The notes: generated from the letters alone by a model not told the origin. 64,000 bases of DNA from Methylobacterium sp. J-090 (GCF_022829345.1 NZ_JAKSXV010000098.1:186001-250000); one strand, 5' to 3'; counted from the first letter of the stretch, positions 40,875 through 51,700 are shown. Numbers and translations are program-made.

Positions 40875-41432
40875 ATGGTCGCATCCGACAAGACCCGCAG
40901 CTTCGTCCCCCTCGCCATCGCGGTGCTGACGGTGTCGGACACGCGCTCGCTGGAGGAGGATCGCTCGGGCGACACCCTGAGGGATCGGCTGATTGCGGCC
41001 GGCCATACGCTGGCCGCCCGCGCCGTGGTGCCGGACGAGGTCGACCAGATTCGCGGGCAGGTGGAGGCGTGGTCGCGCGATCCGGCGGTGGACGTGGTCC
41101 TCACCACGGGCGGCACGGGCTTTACCGGCCGCGACGTCACGCCCGAGGCCATCGAGCCCCTGTTCGAGAAGCGGATGGACGGATTCTCGGCGGTGTTCCA
41201 CCGGATTTCCTACGACAAGATCGGCACCTCGACCCTGCAGTCACGCGCCACGGCTGGGGTGGTGAATGCCACCTACGTCTTCGTCCTGCCGGGCTCGCCG
41301 GGCGCCTGCCGCGACGCCTGGGACGGCATCCTCGCCGCCCAGCTCGACTATCGGCACCGCCCTTGCAACTTCGTCGAGATCATGCCGCGGCTCGACGAGC
41401 ATCTGCGGCGCGGTGCCTCCATTGAGGTGTGA
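40875..41432 (+). CDS. moaB: Molybdenum cofactor biosynthesis protein B
   Basis: MoaB/MogA-fold protein that adenylylates molybdopterin or supports that step. The 185-residue protein has the molybdopterin-binding motifs VLTVSDTRSLEEDRSGD near residue 17, LTTGGTGFTGRDVTPEAIEP near 76, and LPGSPGACRDAWDGIL near 138, including the TGGTG loop. Length fits MoaB. It follows the metallopeptidase gene at 27 bases and converges on the fadJ-type gene. No other moa or moe gene is in the window. Molybdenum enzymes such as formate dehydrogenase would need the cofactor in a methylotroph. Confidence 0.94.
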   Translation: MVASDKTRSFVPLAIAVLTVSDTRSLEEDRSGDTLRDRLIAAGHTLAARAVVPDEVDQIRGQVEAWSRDPAVDVVLTTGGTGFTGRDVTPEAIEPLFEKRMDGFSAVFHRISYDKIGTSTLQSRATAGVVNATYVFVLPGSPGACRDAWDGILAAQLDYRHRPCNFVEIMPRLDEHLRRGASIEV

Positions 41433-41483
41433 CGCCGGCCCGTCGAGGGGGCATGCGCCGTCGCGCACGTCCCCTTGCGAACC

Positions 41484-43688
41484 TCACGCCGCCTTGCGGG
41501 CCGCCGCATCGCCGTAGAACGTGCCCTCCCGCTCCGCCATGGCGAGGAGATTGCGCGGCACGGCGAAGCGCGGTCCGTGCTTGGCCTCCAGGCCCTGGGC
41601 AAGGGCGACGAAGGCCTTGGCGCCCATGAAGTCGATGTAGGACAGGGCGCCGCCCGTGAACGGCGCGAAGCCGAAGCCGAGGATCGAGCCGACATCGGCC
41701 TCGCGCGGATCGGTGACGACGCCCTCGCCGACGGTGCGGGCCGCCTCCAGGGCCTGGACTACGAGGAGGCGCTGCTTCAGCTCCGTGAAGTCCACGTCGT
41801 CCGGATCGACGCGGGTCGCCTGCAGGTCCTTGAGGCCGGGCCACAGGCGCTTCGGCGCACCCTCGGGATAGTCGTAGAAGCCGCGCTTGTTCTTGCGCCC
41901 GAGCCGGCCCTCGCCCTCCACCAGGGTCGTGAGGAGCGCCTTCTGCGCCGGATCGATGGCGCCGGTACCGAGCTGCGCCTCCGTCGCCTTGACGATCTTC
42001 AACGCGAGGTCGACCGCGACCTCGTCGGTGAGAGACAGCGGCCCAACCGGCATGCCGGCTTGACGCCCGGCATTCTCGATCATCGCCGCCGGGATGCCCT
42101 CGTTGAGCATGGTGTGACCTTCGAGCAGGTAGGCTCCGACACAGCGGTTGGCGAAGAACCCGCGCGCGTCGTTGACAACGATGGGGGTCTTCTTGATGGC
42201 ACGGACGAAGTCGAGGGCGGTGGCGAGTGCCGTGTCGCCGGTCTGGTCGCCCTTGATGATCTCGACGAGCATCATCTTCTCCACGGGAGAGAAGAAGTGG
42301 ATGCCGACGAAATTCTCCGGGCGGCTTGAGGTCTTGGCGAGGCCGGTGATGGGGAGCGTCGAGGTGTTGGAGGCGAAGATCGCGTCCGGGCGGATTGCGG
42401 CCTCGACCTTGCCGATGACCTCGGCCTTCACCGCCGGGTCCTCGAACACCGCTTCGATGACGAGATCGCAGTCGGAGAGGGCGGCGTAGTCCGCACTCGT
42501 GGCGATGCGGGCCAGGAGCGCGTCGCGGTCGGCGGTCTTGGCGCGGCCCTTGTTGATCTGGTCGGTGACGAGCTTGTGGGCGTAGGCCTTGCCCTTCTCG
42601 GCCGCTTCCACGGACTGGTCGACGAGCACCACGTCGAGGCCGGCATTGGCCGAGACGTAGGCGACGCCCGCGCCCATGAAGCCGGCGCCGACGACGCCGA
42701 CGCGGCGCACGGAGGTCGGCGCCACGCCCTTCGGCCGGCGCGCGCCCTTGTTCAGCTCGCCCATGGACAGGAACAGGGTGCGGATCATCGCCGCCGCTTC
42801 CGTCGAGCGCAGTATCATGGCGAAGTACCGGCTCTCGACCCGGAGGGCGAGGTCCATGGGGAGCTGCAATCCCTCGTAGACCGCGCCCAGGATCGCCTTG
42901 GCGGCGGGGTAGTTGTCATGGGTCTCGCGGCGGTAGATGGCGTTGGCCGGCGGCCAGGTCATCATGCCGGCGGGCGAATAGACCTTGCCCGACGGGGCCT
43001 TGAACTTCGGCACGTCCCAGGGCGCCACGGCCGAGCCGCCGCCGAGGATCCAGGCCTTGGCCTTGGCGACGATCTCATCCTTCGGGGCCACCTCGTGCAC
43101 GAGGCCCATGTTCTTCGCCATGAGGGGCCGGATCTGCTCGCCCTTGAACAGCATCTGAAGGGCGTCGCCCGTCTGCATCAGGCGGGGCACGCGCTGGGTG
43201 CCGCCGGCGCCCGGGAATAGGCCGACCTTGATCTCGGGCAGGCCGACGCGGGTCTTGGGGTCATCCGACAGCACCCGATGGTGACACGAGAGGGCGAGCT
43301 CGAAGGCACCGCCGAGGCAGATGCCGTTCACGGCCGCAGCGAAGGGCTTGCCGCAGGTCTCGAGCTTGCGGAACAGCAGCGTCAGCTTGCGCGATTCCTC
43401 AAAGAAGTGGCGCATGGCCTCCTCCTCGCCGCGCTCGGCCTTCAGCGCCTCGAAGGCGCGGCCGAGGCCCTGGAGCATGGTGAGGTCGGCGCCGCCGGAG
43501 AAATTGTCCTTACCCGAGGTGATGACGCAGCCCTTGACGGCGGGGTCGGCCACTACCGCGTCGATGACCGCGTGCAGTTCGTCCATCACCGCGTTGGTGA
43601 AGACGTTCATGGAGCGCCCCGGCATGTCCCAGGTCGCCAGCGCGATCCCATCGGCATCGGTCTCGAGGCGGAAATTGATGAGATCCAT
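41484..43688 (-). CDS. Bifunctional enoyl-CoA hydratase/3-hydroxyacyl-CoA dehydrogenase (FadJ/FadB type)
   Basis: Fatty-acid beta-oxidation enzyme carrying out hydration and dehydrogenation. The 734-residue protein has an N-terminal crotonase domain with the oxyanion loop (SGGADLTML near residue 63), catalytic glutamates in GLPEIKVGLFPGAGGTQ near 151. From about residue 330 it has the NAD-binding motif VGVVGAGFMGAGVAYVS. The dehydrogenase catalytic histidine lies in VGIHFFSPVEKMMLVEI near 470, and two C-terminal dehydrogenase domains follow. It is the usual long FadJ/FadB alpha subunit. The thiolase and acyl-CoA dehydrogenase lie upstream on the same strand, separated by the EAL and DUF2059 genes. 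Confidence 0.96.
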   Translation of the reverse strand: MDLINFRLETDADGIALATWDMPGRSMNVFTNAVMDELHAVIDAVVADPAVKGCVITSGKDNFSGGADLTMLQGLGRAFEALKAERGEEEAMRHFFEESRKLTLLFRKLETCGKPFAAAVNGICLGGAFELALSCHHRVLSDDPKTRVGLPEIKVGLFPGAGGTQRVPRLMQTGDALQMLFKGEQIRPLMAKNMGLVHEVAPKDEIVAKAKAWILGGGSAVAPWDVPKFKAPSGKVYSPAGMMTWPPANAIYRRETHDNYPAAKAILGAVYEGLQLPMDLALRVESRYFAMILRSTEAAAMIRTLFLSMGELNKGARRPKGVAPTSVRRVGVVGAGFMGAGVAYVSANAGLDVVLVDQSVEAAEKGKAYAHKLVTDQINKGRAKTADRDALLARIATSADYAALSDCDLVIEAVFEDPAVKAEVIGKVEAAIRPDAIFASNTSTLPITGLAKTSSRPENFVGIHFFSPVEKMMLVEIIKGDQTGDTALATALDFVRAIKKTPIVVNDARGFFANRCVGAYLLEGHTMLNEGIPAAMIENAGRQAGMPVGPLSLTDEVAVDLALKIVKATEAQLGTGAIDPAQKALLTTLVEGEGRLGRKNKRGFYDYPEGAPKRLWPGLKDLQATRVDPDDVDFTELKQRLLVVQALEAARTVGEGVVTDPREADVGSILGFGFAPFTGGALSYIDFMGAKAFVALAQGLEAKHGPRFAVPRNLLAMAEREGTFYGDAAARKAA

Positions 43689-43803
43689 CGCTGATCCTCG
43701 GGTTGGCGGAGCGGGCCCATGATGGGGCGCCCTTAATGGGATGTAAGTTTTATCTGTGCAGCCTTGTCGGCGAGCGTACAGATTGAGCGCCTAGGGAAAC
43801 ACG

Positions 43804-44592
43804 ATGCTCGGACAGATCGGCTGTCGAGGCTGCCGCGAGGGCGCCGAACTCGACTTCACTTTCACCATGGCGTTCCAGCCGATCCTCGACATCGTGACGG
43901 AGCGCGTCTGGGGTTACGAGGCCCTGGTCCGCGGCACGGGCGGCGAATCCGCCGGCTCCATCCTCGACCGCGTGACGCCCGAAACCGTGTACCGCTTCGA
44001 TCAGGCCGCGCGGGTCAAGGCGATCGAGCTGGCCGGTCGCCTGTTCCCGACGGACGACCGGACCAAGCTGTCCATCAACTTCATGCCGAACGCGGTCTAC
44101 GAGCCGGCGGCCTGCATCCGCTCGTCCCTTGAGGCGGCGCGCCGGGCCGGCTTCGCGCACGACCGCATCATGTTCGAGTTCACGGAGAACGAGAAGTTCC
44201 GCGACACGGCGCATGTCACGCGCATCGTCGCCGAGTACCGCAAGCAGGGCTTCCTCACGGCGCTCGACGATTTCGGCGCGGGCTTCGCCGGTCTGAGCCT
44301 GCTGGCGAACTTCCAGCCGGACCTCATCAAGATCGACATGGACCTGCTGCGCGGCATCGACGCCGACCACCGCCGGCAGACCATCGTCGGCGGCCTCATC
44401 GGGATCGCGCGAAACCTCGGCCTTGCGGTGATCGCCGAGGGAATCGAGACGGAAGCCGAGTTCGCGACCCTGCGCGGCCTCGGCGCGACGCTGTTCCAGG
44501 GCTACCACTTCGCTCGGCCACATCTCGAACATCTCCCGGCCGTGGCCGGCTTCCCGGCGCACGCCGCGTTCGCCCAGGCTCTGGTCGCCTGA
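43804..44592 (+). CDS. Stand-alone EAL-domain protein
   Basis: A 262-residue protein with a single EAL domain and no GGDEF partner or membrane helix. The EAL core is complete: EALVRG near residue 38, SINFMPNAVYEPAACIRSS near 84, FEFTENEKF near 120, DDFGAGFAGLSLL near 155, KIDMDLLRG near 176, AEGIETEAEF near 213 and QGYHFARP near 235. All usual metal ligands and the catalytic lysine and glutamate appear present, so cyclic-di-GMP hydrolysis is likely. The wording matches the EAL type associated with BLUF photoreceptors (YcgF-like), but no BLUF domain is present. The short N-terminus has a Cys-x-x-Cys pair (GCRGCRE). It sits between two beta-oxidation genes on the opposite strand. Confidence 0.93.
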   Translation: MLGQIGCRGCREGAELDFTFTMAFQPILDIVTERVWGYEALVRGTGGESAGSILDRVTPETVYRFDQAARVKAIELAGRLFPTDDRTKLSINFMPNAVYEPAACIRSSLEAARRAGFAHDRIMFEFTENEKFRDTAHVTRIVAEYRKQGFLTALDDFGAGFAGLSLLANFQPDLIKIDMDLLRGIDADHRRQTIVGGLIGIARNLGLAVIAEGIETEAEFATLRGLGATLFQGYHFARPHLEHLPAVAGFPAHAAFAQALVA

Positions 44593-44685
44593 TCCACCCC
44601 TCCGGATCGGAAAGACCCGATCCGGGCGGCCGAAGCGGTGCAGGATCTCGAACACGGGCGAGGCCGGCACGGGGGCGGACGCGTC

Positions 44686-45168
44686 CTAGCGCGCCGGCAT
44701 CGGCATCGGGGGGGCACCAGCCTTGCTGTCCCCGGCCTGGGCGATGGCGAGCATGTTGAGGAGCTTCGTCACCGAGGCCTGCGAGATCGCCGTGACGCTG
44801 GAGGCCGGGTCGGCATTGACCGCCTGGAACTTCTGGTAGGTCTTGTCGTCGTAGATGCCGCTGAGGTGCTTGAGCTCGTCGAGGGTGAACTTTTCCGCGT
44901 AGGCCTTCGACAGGCCGTCGATCATCACCTCGCGCTGCTTGTCGAACTCGGCCCGCACCTCCTTGCGCACGGCCTCGGCCTTGTCCTCGGGCATCGACGC
45001 GACGGTCTTCTCAAGGGCGCCGGTGAAGCCGGTCTCGAGGTTCTTGATCAGGGTCTTCTGCACGAGGTCCTTCGCGACGCCAACACGGTCGGAGGCGTCG
45101 TCCGCGCGGGCCGTGAGCGGCAGGCACAGGGCGGTAGTCAGGCACAGTGTGGCGAGCAGGCGCGTCAT
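44686..45168 (-). CDS. DUF2059 exported protein
   Basis: A 160-residue protein with a signal peptide (MTRLLATLCLTTALCLPLTARA, cleavage near residue 22). The mature, helix-rich domain fits DUF2059: EKFTLDELKHLSGIYDDKTYQKFQ near residue 91, an aromatic/Leu pattern that marks the family, and a C-terminal proline tail (PPMPMPAR). Function unknown; some members are periplasmic. It lies between the EAL gene (opposite strand) and the thiolase gene (same strand, 105 bases upstream). The ATG gives a clean signal peptide. Confidence 0.85.
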   Translation of the reverse strand: MTRLLATLCLTTALCLPLTARADDASDRVGVAKDLVQKTLIKNLETGFTGALEKTVASMPEDKAEAVRKEVRAEFDKQREVMIDGLSKAYAEKFTLDELKHLSGIYDDKTYQKFQAVNADPASSVTAISQASVTKLLNMLAIAQAGDSKAGAPPMPMPAR

Positions 45169-45273
45169 CGTGGCGTTTCTCCCGGTTCTTATGGGCTGAG
45201 CCCCATCGCGAAAACGCGACGGGCGCCGCCGTCTACCAGTGTTTCGAAGGGTTTGTCGCCCCGTGGCCCCGTC

Positions 45274-46482
45274 TCAAACCCGCTCGATGATCGTCGCCGT
45301 GCCCATGCCCGCGCCGATGCAGAGGGTGACGAGGGCGCGCTCCTTGCCGGTTCGCTCCAGCTCGTCGAGGACAGTCCCGAGGATCATCGCTCCGGTGGCG
45401 CCGAGCGGATGGCCCATGGCGATGGCGCCGCCGCAGACGTTGACCCGGGCCGGGTCGAGGTTGAACGCCTGCTGGAAGCGCAGGACCACGGCGGCGAAGG
45501 CCTCGTTGACCTCGAACAGGTCGATGTCCGACAGGCTGAGCCCCGAGCGCGCCAGCACCTTGCGGGTGACGTCGACGGGCCCCGTGAGCATCAGGGCCGG
45601 GTCGGAGCCGATATTGGCGAACGCCTGGATGCGCGCGCGCGGCTTCAGCCCGGCGGCGGTGCCGGCCTCCCGCGACCCGATGAGCACGGCGGCGGCACCG
45701 TCGACGATGCCCGACGAGTTGCCGGCATGGTGGACGTGATCCACGGTCTCGACATCCGGGTGGGCGTCGATGGCCACGGCATCGAAGCCGCCCATCTGGC
45801 CCATCTGGACGAAGGACGCCTTGAGCTGGCCGAGGGACTGCATGTCGGTCGCGGGCCGCATGTGCTCGTCGGTGGCCAGCAGCGTGATCCCGTTGATGTC
45901 GCGCACGGGCACCACGGCGTCGCTGAACCGCCCCTCGGCCCATGCGGCGGCGGAACGCTTCTGCGACTCGACGGCGTAGGCGTCGCAATCGGCGCGGGAG
46001 AACCCGTACTTCGTGGCGATGAGGTCGGCCGAAACCCCTTGCGGCATGAACCACGACTTGATGGCGATGGCCGGGTCCACGGGCCAGGCCCCGCCCGAGG
46101 CGCCGAGGCCGACGCGGCTCATGGATTCGACGCCGCCGCCGATGGTCATGTCGTGCTGGCCGGCCATGACCTGGGCGGCCGCGAAGTTCACCGCGTCGAG
46201 GCCGGAGGCGCAGAACCGGTTGATCTGCACACCGGGGACGTGGGTGCCGTAATCGGCCACCAGGGCGGCGGCCCGGGCGATGTCGCCGCCGGCCTCGCCG
46301 ATGGGATCGACGCAGCCGAGGATCACGTCGTCGACCCGCCTGGTGTCGAGACCGTTGCGGTCCTTGAGGGCGCGAAGCGCCACCTCCGCCAGCCGCAGGG
46401 CCGTCACCTCGTGCAGCGACCCGTCGGGCTTGCCGCGACCGCGCGGGGTGCGGACATGATCGTAGATGTAGGCCTCGGGCAT
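45274..46482 (-). CDS. Acetyl-CoA acyltransferase / C-acetyltransferase (thiolase)
   Basis: Thiolase, most likely the beta-subunit (FadA-type) acyl-CoA thiolase of beta-oxidation. The 402-residue protein starts MPEAYIYDHVRTPRGRG. The active-site cysteine lies in QINRFCASGLDAVNFAA near residue 88, the NEAF motif in VNEAFAAVVLRFQQAF near 338, the GGAIAMGHPLGATGA motif near 365, and the C-terminal cysteine in TLCIGAGMGTATIIE near 388. An in-frame ATG 29 codons earlier adds unconserved sequence. It lies downstream of an acyl-CoA dehydrogenase with a 162-base gap. Whether it acts in degradation or acetoacetyl-CoA synthesis cannot be settled, but the neighbours favour degradation. Confidence 0.95.
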   Translation of the reverse strand: MPEAYIYDHVRTPRGRGKPDGSLHEVTALRLAEVALRALKDRNGLDTRRVDDVILGCVDPIGEAGGDIARAAALVADYGTHVPGVQINRFCASGLDAVNFAAAQVMAGQHDMTIGGGVESMSRVGLGASGGAWPVDPAIAIKSWFMPQGVSADLIATKYGFSRADCDAYAVESQKRSAAAWAEGRFSDAVVPVRDINGITLLATDEHMRPATDMQSLGQLKASFVQMGQMGGFDAVAIDAHPDVETVDHVHHAGNSSGIVDGAAAVLIGSREAGTAAGLKPRARIQAFANIGSDPALMLTGPVDVTRKVLARSGLSLSDIDLFEVNEAFAAVVLRFQQAFNLDPARVNVCGGAIAMGHPLGATGAMILGTVLDELERTGKERALVTLCIGAGMGTATIIERV

Positions 46483-46644
46483 TTCTCTTCTCCGGATTCC
46501 CAGACCTTCGCGAAAGGCCGGGCGGCAGAACGACACGAACCCCGTGCGGGTCCGTCGATACGATCCCATGCCTGGCCGATCCGGCGCGGGCCGCCCTCGG
46601 GGGAGGGGAACTCCGCGCGCACTCGGCCCTTGGCGGCGTCCGGT

Positions 46645-48432
46645 CTAAAACGCCTCGGCGGCAAGCGCCATGGTCGTCTCCGAACCGGCCTTGATCCGCA
46701 CCAAGCGCATCGCCGTCTCGGGCAGCAGACGCTCCATGTAGAACCGCCCGACGACGAGCTTGTCGGCCATGCGGTCGGACGCGGCCTCGGCCTTCTTCGC
46801 CAGCGCCGCCTTGGCGATACGCGCCCACATGTAGCCCATGGCGACGAGGCCGAGGAGATGCATATAGTCGGTGGCGCCGGCGCCCGCGTTATCGGGCTTC
46901 GAGAAGGCGTTCTGCATGAACCACATCGTGGCGCCCTGGAGATCGTTCAGTCCGGCCTGGAGCGGCCCGGTGAACGGCTTCATCGCGTCGTCTTCGCCAT
47001 GGTCCTTAAGGAAGCTCTGGACCTCCGCGAGGAAGCCCATCATCGCGCGGCCGCCGTCCTTCGGCAGCTTGCGGCCGATGAGGTCCATGGCCTGGATGCC
47101 GTTGGCGCCCTCGTAGATCATGGCGATGCGGGCATCGCGCACGAACTGCGACATGCCCCATTCCTCGATGTAGCCGTGGCCACCGAAGAGCTGCTGGGCC
47201 TCCACCGCGTTGGCGAAGCCCCGGTCGGTGAGGACGCCCTTCACCACCGGGGTCATCAGGCCCATGTGGTCCTCGGCCCGCTGCCGTTCGGCCGCATCCT
47301 CGGAGCGGTGGCCGATATCGGCCTGAAGGGCGGTCCACAGCACCAGGGCGCGGCCGGCCTCGTTGAAGGCGCGGATGCCCATGAGGGTGCGGCGCACGTC
47401 CGGGTGGACGATGATCGGATCGGCCACCTTGTCGGGGGCCTTGGCGCCGGTGAGCGACCGGCCCTGGAGCCGGTCCTTGGCGTAGGCCAAGGCGTTCTGA
47501 TAGGCGACCTCGGACTGGCCGAGGCCCTGGACGCCCACCGCGAGGCGTGCCTCGTTCATCATCACGAACATGGCGGCGAGGCCGCGATTCTCCTGTCCGA
47601 CGAGCCAGCCCGTGGCGCCGTCGTAGTTCATGACGCAGGTAGAATTGCCGTGGATGCCCATCTTGTGCTCGAGGGAGCCGCAGGACACCCCATTACGAGC
47701 CCCCACCGACCCGTCCGCATTCACGAGGAACTTCGGCACCACAAAGAGCGAAATACCTTTGGTGCCCGCCGGAGCACCCTCGATGCGGGCGATGACGAGG
47801 TGGACGATGTTCTCGGAGAGGTCGTGCTCGCCCGCCGAGATGAAGATCTTGGTGCCGGTGAGGCTGTAGGAGCCGTCACCGTTGGGCACCGCCTTGGTCT
47901 TGAGCAGACCCAGATCCGTGCCGCAATGCGGCTCGGTGAGGTTCATGGTCCCGGTCCAGGCGCCCTTGACCATCTTCGGCAGGTAAGTGGTCTTCTGTTC
48001 GTCCGAGCCGTGGACGAGGAGCGCCGCCATCGCGCCCTGGGTCAGGCCCGGATACATGCCGAGCGCCAGGTTGGCGCCCGAGACGAACTCGGAGATCGCC
48101 GTGTTCAAGGTGTGGGGCAGGCCCTGGCCGCCGAATTCCTCCGGCACCGACAACCCCATCCAGCCGCCCCTCGCGTAGGTGTCGTAGCCGGCCTTGAAGC
48201 CCTTCGGCGTGGCGACGCTGCCGTCCGCTCCACGGGTGCAGCCCTCGCGATCGCCGACGGCGTTGAGGGGAGCCAGGACTTCCTCGGCGAGCTTGGCGCC
48301 CTCGGTCAGCACGGCCTCGACCACGTCGGGCGACGCATCGGCGAAGCCCCGGAGATTGCTGTAGCGTTGAAACCCGAGCACGTCGTTCAGCAGAAACAGA
48401 ACGTCCTCGACCGGCGCCTTGTAGCTCGGCAT
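46645..48432 (-). CDS. Acyl-CoA dehydrogenase (FadE-like, C-terminal extended)
   Basis: FAD-dependent dehydrogenase for the first beta-oxidation step. The 595-residue protein is longer than the usual 380-residue enzyme, with an extra N-terminal segment and a C-terminal extension, as in the acyl-CoA dehydrogenase group with the AcylCoA_DH_N/C additions. Landmarks are LTEPHCGTDLG near residue 166, the GTKIFISAGEHD FAD-loop near 192, the IHGNSTCVMNYDGATGWLVG segment near 265 and the catalytic base region with QLFGGHGYIEEWG near 415. It starts an operon-like run with the thiolase. The 293-base upstream region has no gene. Electrons would pass to ETF and then to EtfD at 37110. Confidence 0.94.
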   Translation of the reverse strand: MPSYKAPVEDVLFLLNDVLGFQRYSNLRGFADASPDVVEAVLTEGAKLAEEVLAPLNAVGDREGCTRGADGSVATPKGFKAGYDTYARGGWMGLSVPEEFGGQGLPHTLNTAISEFVSGANLALGMYPGLTQGAMAALLVHGSDEQKTTYLPKMVKGAWTGTMNLTEPHCGTDLGLLKTKAVPNGDGSYSLTGTKIFISAGEHDLSENIVHLVIARIEGAPAGTKGISLFVVPKFLVNADGSVGARNGVSCGSLEHKMGIHGNSTCVMNYDGATGWLVGQENRGLAAMFVMMNEARLAVGVQGLGQSEVAYQNALAYAKDRLQGRSLTGAKAPDKVADPIIVHPDVRRTLMGIRAFNEAGRALVLWTALQADIGHRSEDAAERQRAEDHMGLMTPVVKGVLTDRGFANAVEAQQLFGGHGYIEEWGMSQFVRDARIAMIYEGANGIQAMDLIGRKLPKDGGRAMMGFLAEVQSFLKDHGEDDAMKPFTGPLQAGLNDLQGATMWFMQNAFSKPDNAGAGATDYMHLLGLVAMGYMWARIAKAALAKKAEAASDRMADKLVVGRFYMERLLPETAMRLVRIKAGSETTMALAAEAF

Positions 48433-48725
48433 TTCTCAGCGTCCTTCCCACGGCCGGGCGGCCCTCGCGCTCCTATCCGGATCACGGCACCGCTCCTTGG
48501 ATGGTTCATATCTAAACTATCTCGGCCGAACCGAAAAGGGGGCGCCGGTGCGAAACCGGATGCCGCTGGTGCCAGAACCGAAAATCGGAATTTTTGTCCG
48601 GTTAACCTGCTCTTTACCAAGAAAGTTAAAGGTCGGGTCAGACGATCCGACATCGACCCGAGCCGTCGTCTGCTGGGGTTCGGCGCCGTGCATCGAGACC
48701 GGACCTCGCCCAATCAGGTTTGACG

Positions 48726-51700
48726 ATGACCCGCTCCGCCCCCATCGACCTCGACGGCTTCGATCCGGACATCCTCGATGCCGCGCGCGACGTGGCCCGG
48801 CGGGCCGGCGTTCCCGTCGAGACCTGGATCGCCTCCATCGTCACCCCGGACGAAGTCACCGAACCGCCCCGAAAGACCCCGTCGAGCACGTCCCGCAAGG
48901 CCCCTGCGAACACGGCGCGCGAGACGTCGTCCGGGGCGAAGGCGCAGCCACAGCCGAAGATCCCTGATGCGGCGCCGGCGGTCGCGGCCGAGGAAGCCCG
49001 TCCGGCCCCAGAACCCGCGCGCGCGACGGCGCCGGCGACCGCGATGCCGGACCCGATGGCGCAGGCCCTCGCGCAGATGATGCAACGCCTCGATGCCATC
49101 GACGACAGAATCGCCGGGGAGCACACGGCCGCGCAGGCCGCGGCCGCCCGCACCCTCGCCGAACTCGAGCGGCGGATGGCCGAACTCGGCGAGCAGATCA
49201 CAGCGCCCCGACCCATCGGGCGCCGGGGCCGTTCGGCCGCCGTCGAAGTCCGTGACGCCGTAAGCGAGATCCGTCAGCGCCAGCGCGAACTCGACGCGCA
49301 TGCGGCGCCCGCCGCGACGGTCATCGGCGATCTGCGCAGCGAGACCAGCCGCCTGCGCGCCTCCCTCGACGGTCTGGCCACGGGCCGCGAGGTCGGTGCC
49401 CTGGAGCAGGCGATGCACGCCCTCGCCACGGGCGTCGAGGGCTCCCCGGCCCAGGCCGATCTCTCCGCCGTGACGGCCCCCCTCGACCGAATTCGTGCCG
49501 AGGTCGATCGCCTGTGCGGCGACACAGCGCGGGAGGTCCAGGTCCGGCTCGCCGCCGATCTGGAAAGCCTCGGCGCGCGGGTCGATGCCGTCCTGCGCAG
49601 CGGCCCCGAGGCCTTCGCCGATCGCGAGGCGCTCGACGGTCTGTTTCGCGAATTGCAGGACATCCGCGGAGCCATCGCCGGTTTGGCGGCGCCAGAGCGC
49701 ATCGAAATCCTGACCTCCGGCGTCGCCGCGATCAGCGCCGAGATTGCGCGCCTCCAGACCGGGGCCGGCGCCCAGGCGAATCTGGCGTCCCTGCGTCCGC
49801 TGCTGGAGGACATCCGGGCGAGCCTGGATCGCCCCGCCCAGGCCGGCCTCGAAGCCCGGATCGACGCCATGGCGGCCAAGCTCGACGCCCTGCGCGACGG
49901 CTCCGCCGTGCCGGATGGTCCTGATTCGGCCGCCATCATCCATCGGATCGATGCCCTGTCCGAGAAGGTGGACCGCGTCCACATCAATCCCGTGGGCGAC
50001 CTCATCGAGCGCCTGGAAGGCCTCGGTGCGACCCTGCGCCGGCCGATGGTGCCGGACGGCGATCTCGCCGCCATCCACGGCATGCTGCACGACCTGTCCG
50101 TCAAGGTCGATCGCATGGGCACGTCAGACACCGTGTCCGCCGAGGGGCTCGACGCCCTCGAGCATCAGGTCCTGGCGCTCGCCGCCCGCATCGACACCCG
50201 CGACGCCGACCCGGCCCTCGTCGGTCTCGAGCGCACCATGGGCGATCTCCTCGCCCAGGTCTCCGCCCTGCGGGAGGAAGCGCCCCTCGCCGAGCGGGCC
50301 GCCCGTCACGCCATGGCCGAGACCGTGGGCGGGGCTGACCTCGGCCGACTCCAGGCCGGCCTCGCCGACTTGCGCGATCAGCAGGCGGCTTCCGAGAAGC
50401 GCCTGCAATCGACCCTGACCGGGGTCCATACGGTCCTCGAGCGCATCGCCGGGCGGTTCGTCTCGACGGAGACCGTGACCGGGCCGCCCGAGATGCGGGC
50501 GGCGACGGAACGCGCCCTCGGCGCAGCCGGGATGCCGCTGGCCGACCCTTCGCTCAACCCCTCGCCCAAGCCCGCGATCAAGCCGGCGATCAAGGCGGCC
50601 GGCCGCCGCGCCGGACCGCAGGTCGAGCGGCCGCGCCCCGACGCCGCCCTCGGCGACCTTCCCTTGGAGCCCGGCGCCCGGCGCCCCGGCCGCGAGCCGC
50701 TTCGGGACGACGCGGATACCCACGCCTCCGCGGCTCTCGACGGCGACATCAAGACGAGCTTCATCGCCGCCGCCCGGCGCGCGGCCCAGGTGGCGCAGGC
50801 GGAAGCCACCGGCAACGCGTCGAGCCTGAACGGGCGTCATCCCGACACGGCGCCCGTCCGTGGCGAGGCCCCCGCATCGGGGCTGGCGGCCGGCCGGCTC
50901 GCCCGCCTGCGCGCCGAACTCGACCGCCGCCGCAAGCCCCTGCTGCTGGGGCTCGCCGCCATCATCCTGGCGCTCGGCGCCCTTCAGGCCATCGGCACGA
51001 GCCGTCCGGTCAACGAGACCGTCGCGGTGACCGCGCCGGAGACCTCCAGGGCAGACCAGCCGGCGACCGCCTCGTCCCCGCCCGATCCGGTCACGACCCA
51101 GTCCCTCGCCGAGTCGGCCGGCGCCCGGGACGAGGCCGCCAAACCCGCGGCTGGCAAGCTCGAGACCACCAAAACCGAGCCCTCAAAGGCCGAGACCACG
51201 AAGGTCGGCGCCGTCCGAGGGGTCCCGCAGGTCTCCGAGATGGCCGGCCTTTCGGGGGATCTCGCCGCCGTACCCGAGACGCTCGCCCCCTTACGTCAGG
51301 CAGCCCTGGAAGGAGATGGCGCGGCCATCTACGACCTCGCTGCCCGCTCCGCCGATGGACGCGGCGTGGCGCGGGACCTGTCCCTGTCGCGCAAGCTCTA
51401 CGACAGGCTCGCGCAGGCCGGCTACGCGCCGGCCCAGTACAAGCTCGGCGGCATCCACGAGAAAGGCCTCGGCGTCCCCCGCGACCTAGGCCAGGCCAAG
51501 CTGTGGTACGGACGCGCGGCCGAGCAGGGCAACGCCCGCGCCATGCACAATCTCGCGGTGATCCACGCCGAGAATCCCATGGCGTCGGGCAAACCGGACT
51601 ACGCCGCGGCCGGGCAGTGGTTTCGGCGTGCGGCCGAGTACGGCCTGCGCGACAGCCAGTACAATCTCGCGGTGCTCTACGCCCGCGGCCTCGGCGTGCA

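Noticed and set aside
44638..48723. 1361-residue plus-strand frame
   Set aside because: Antisense to DUF2059, thiolase and acyl-CoA dehydrogenase genes, with no recognisable domain.
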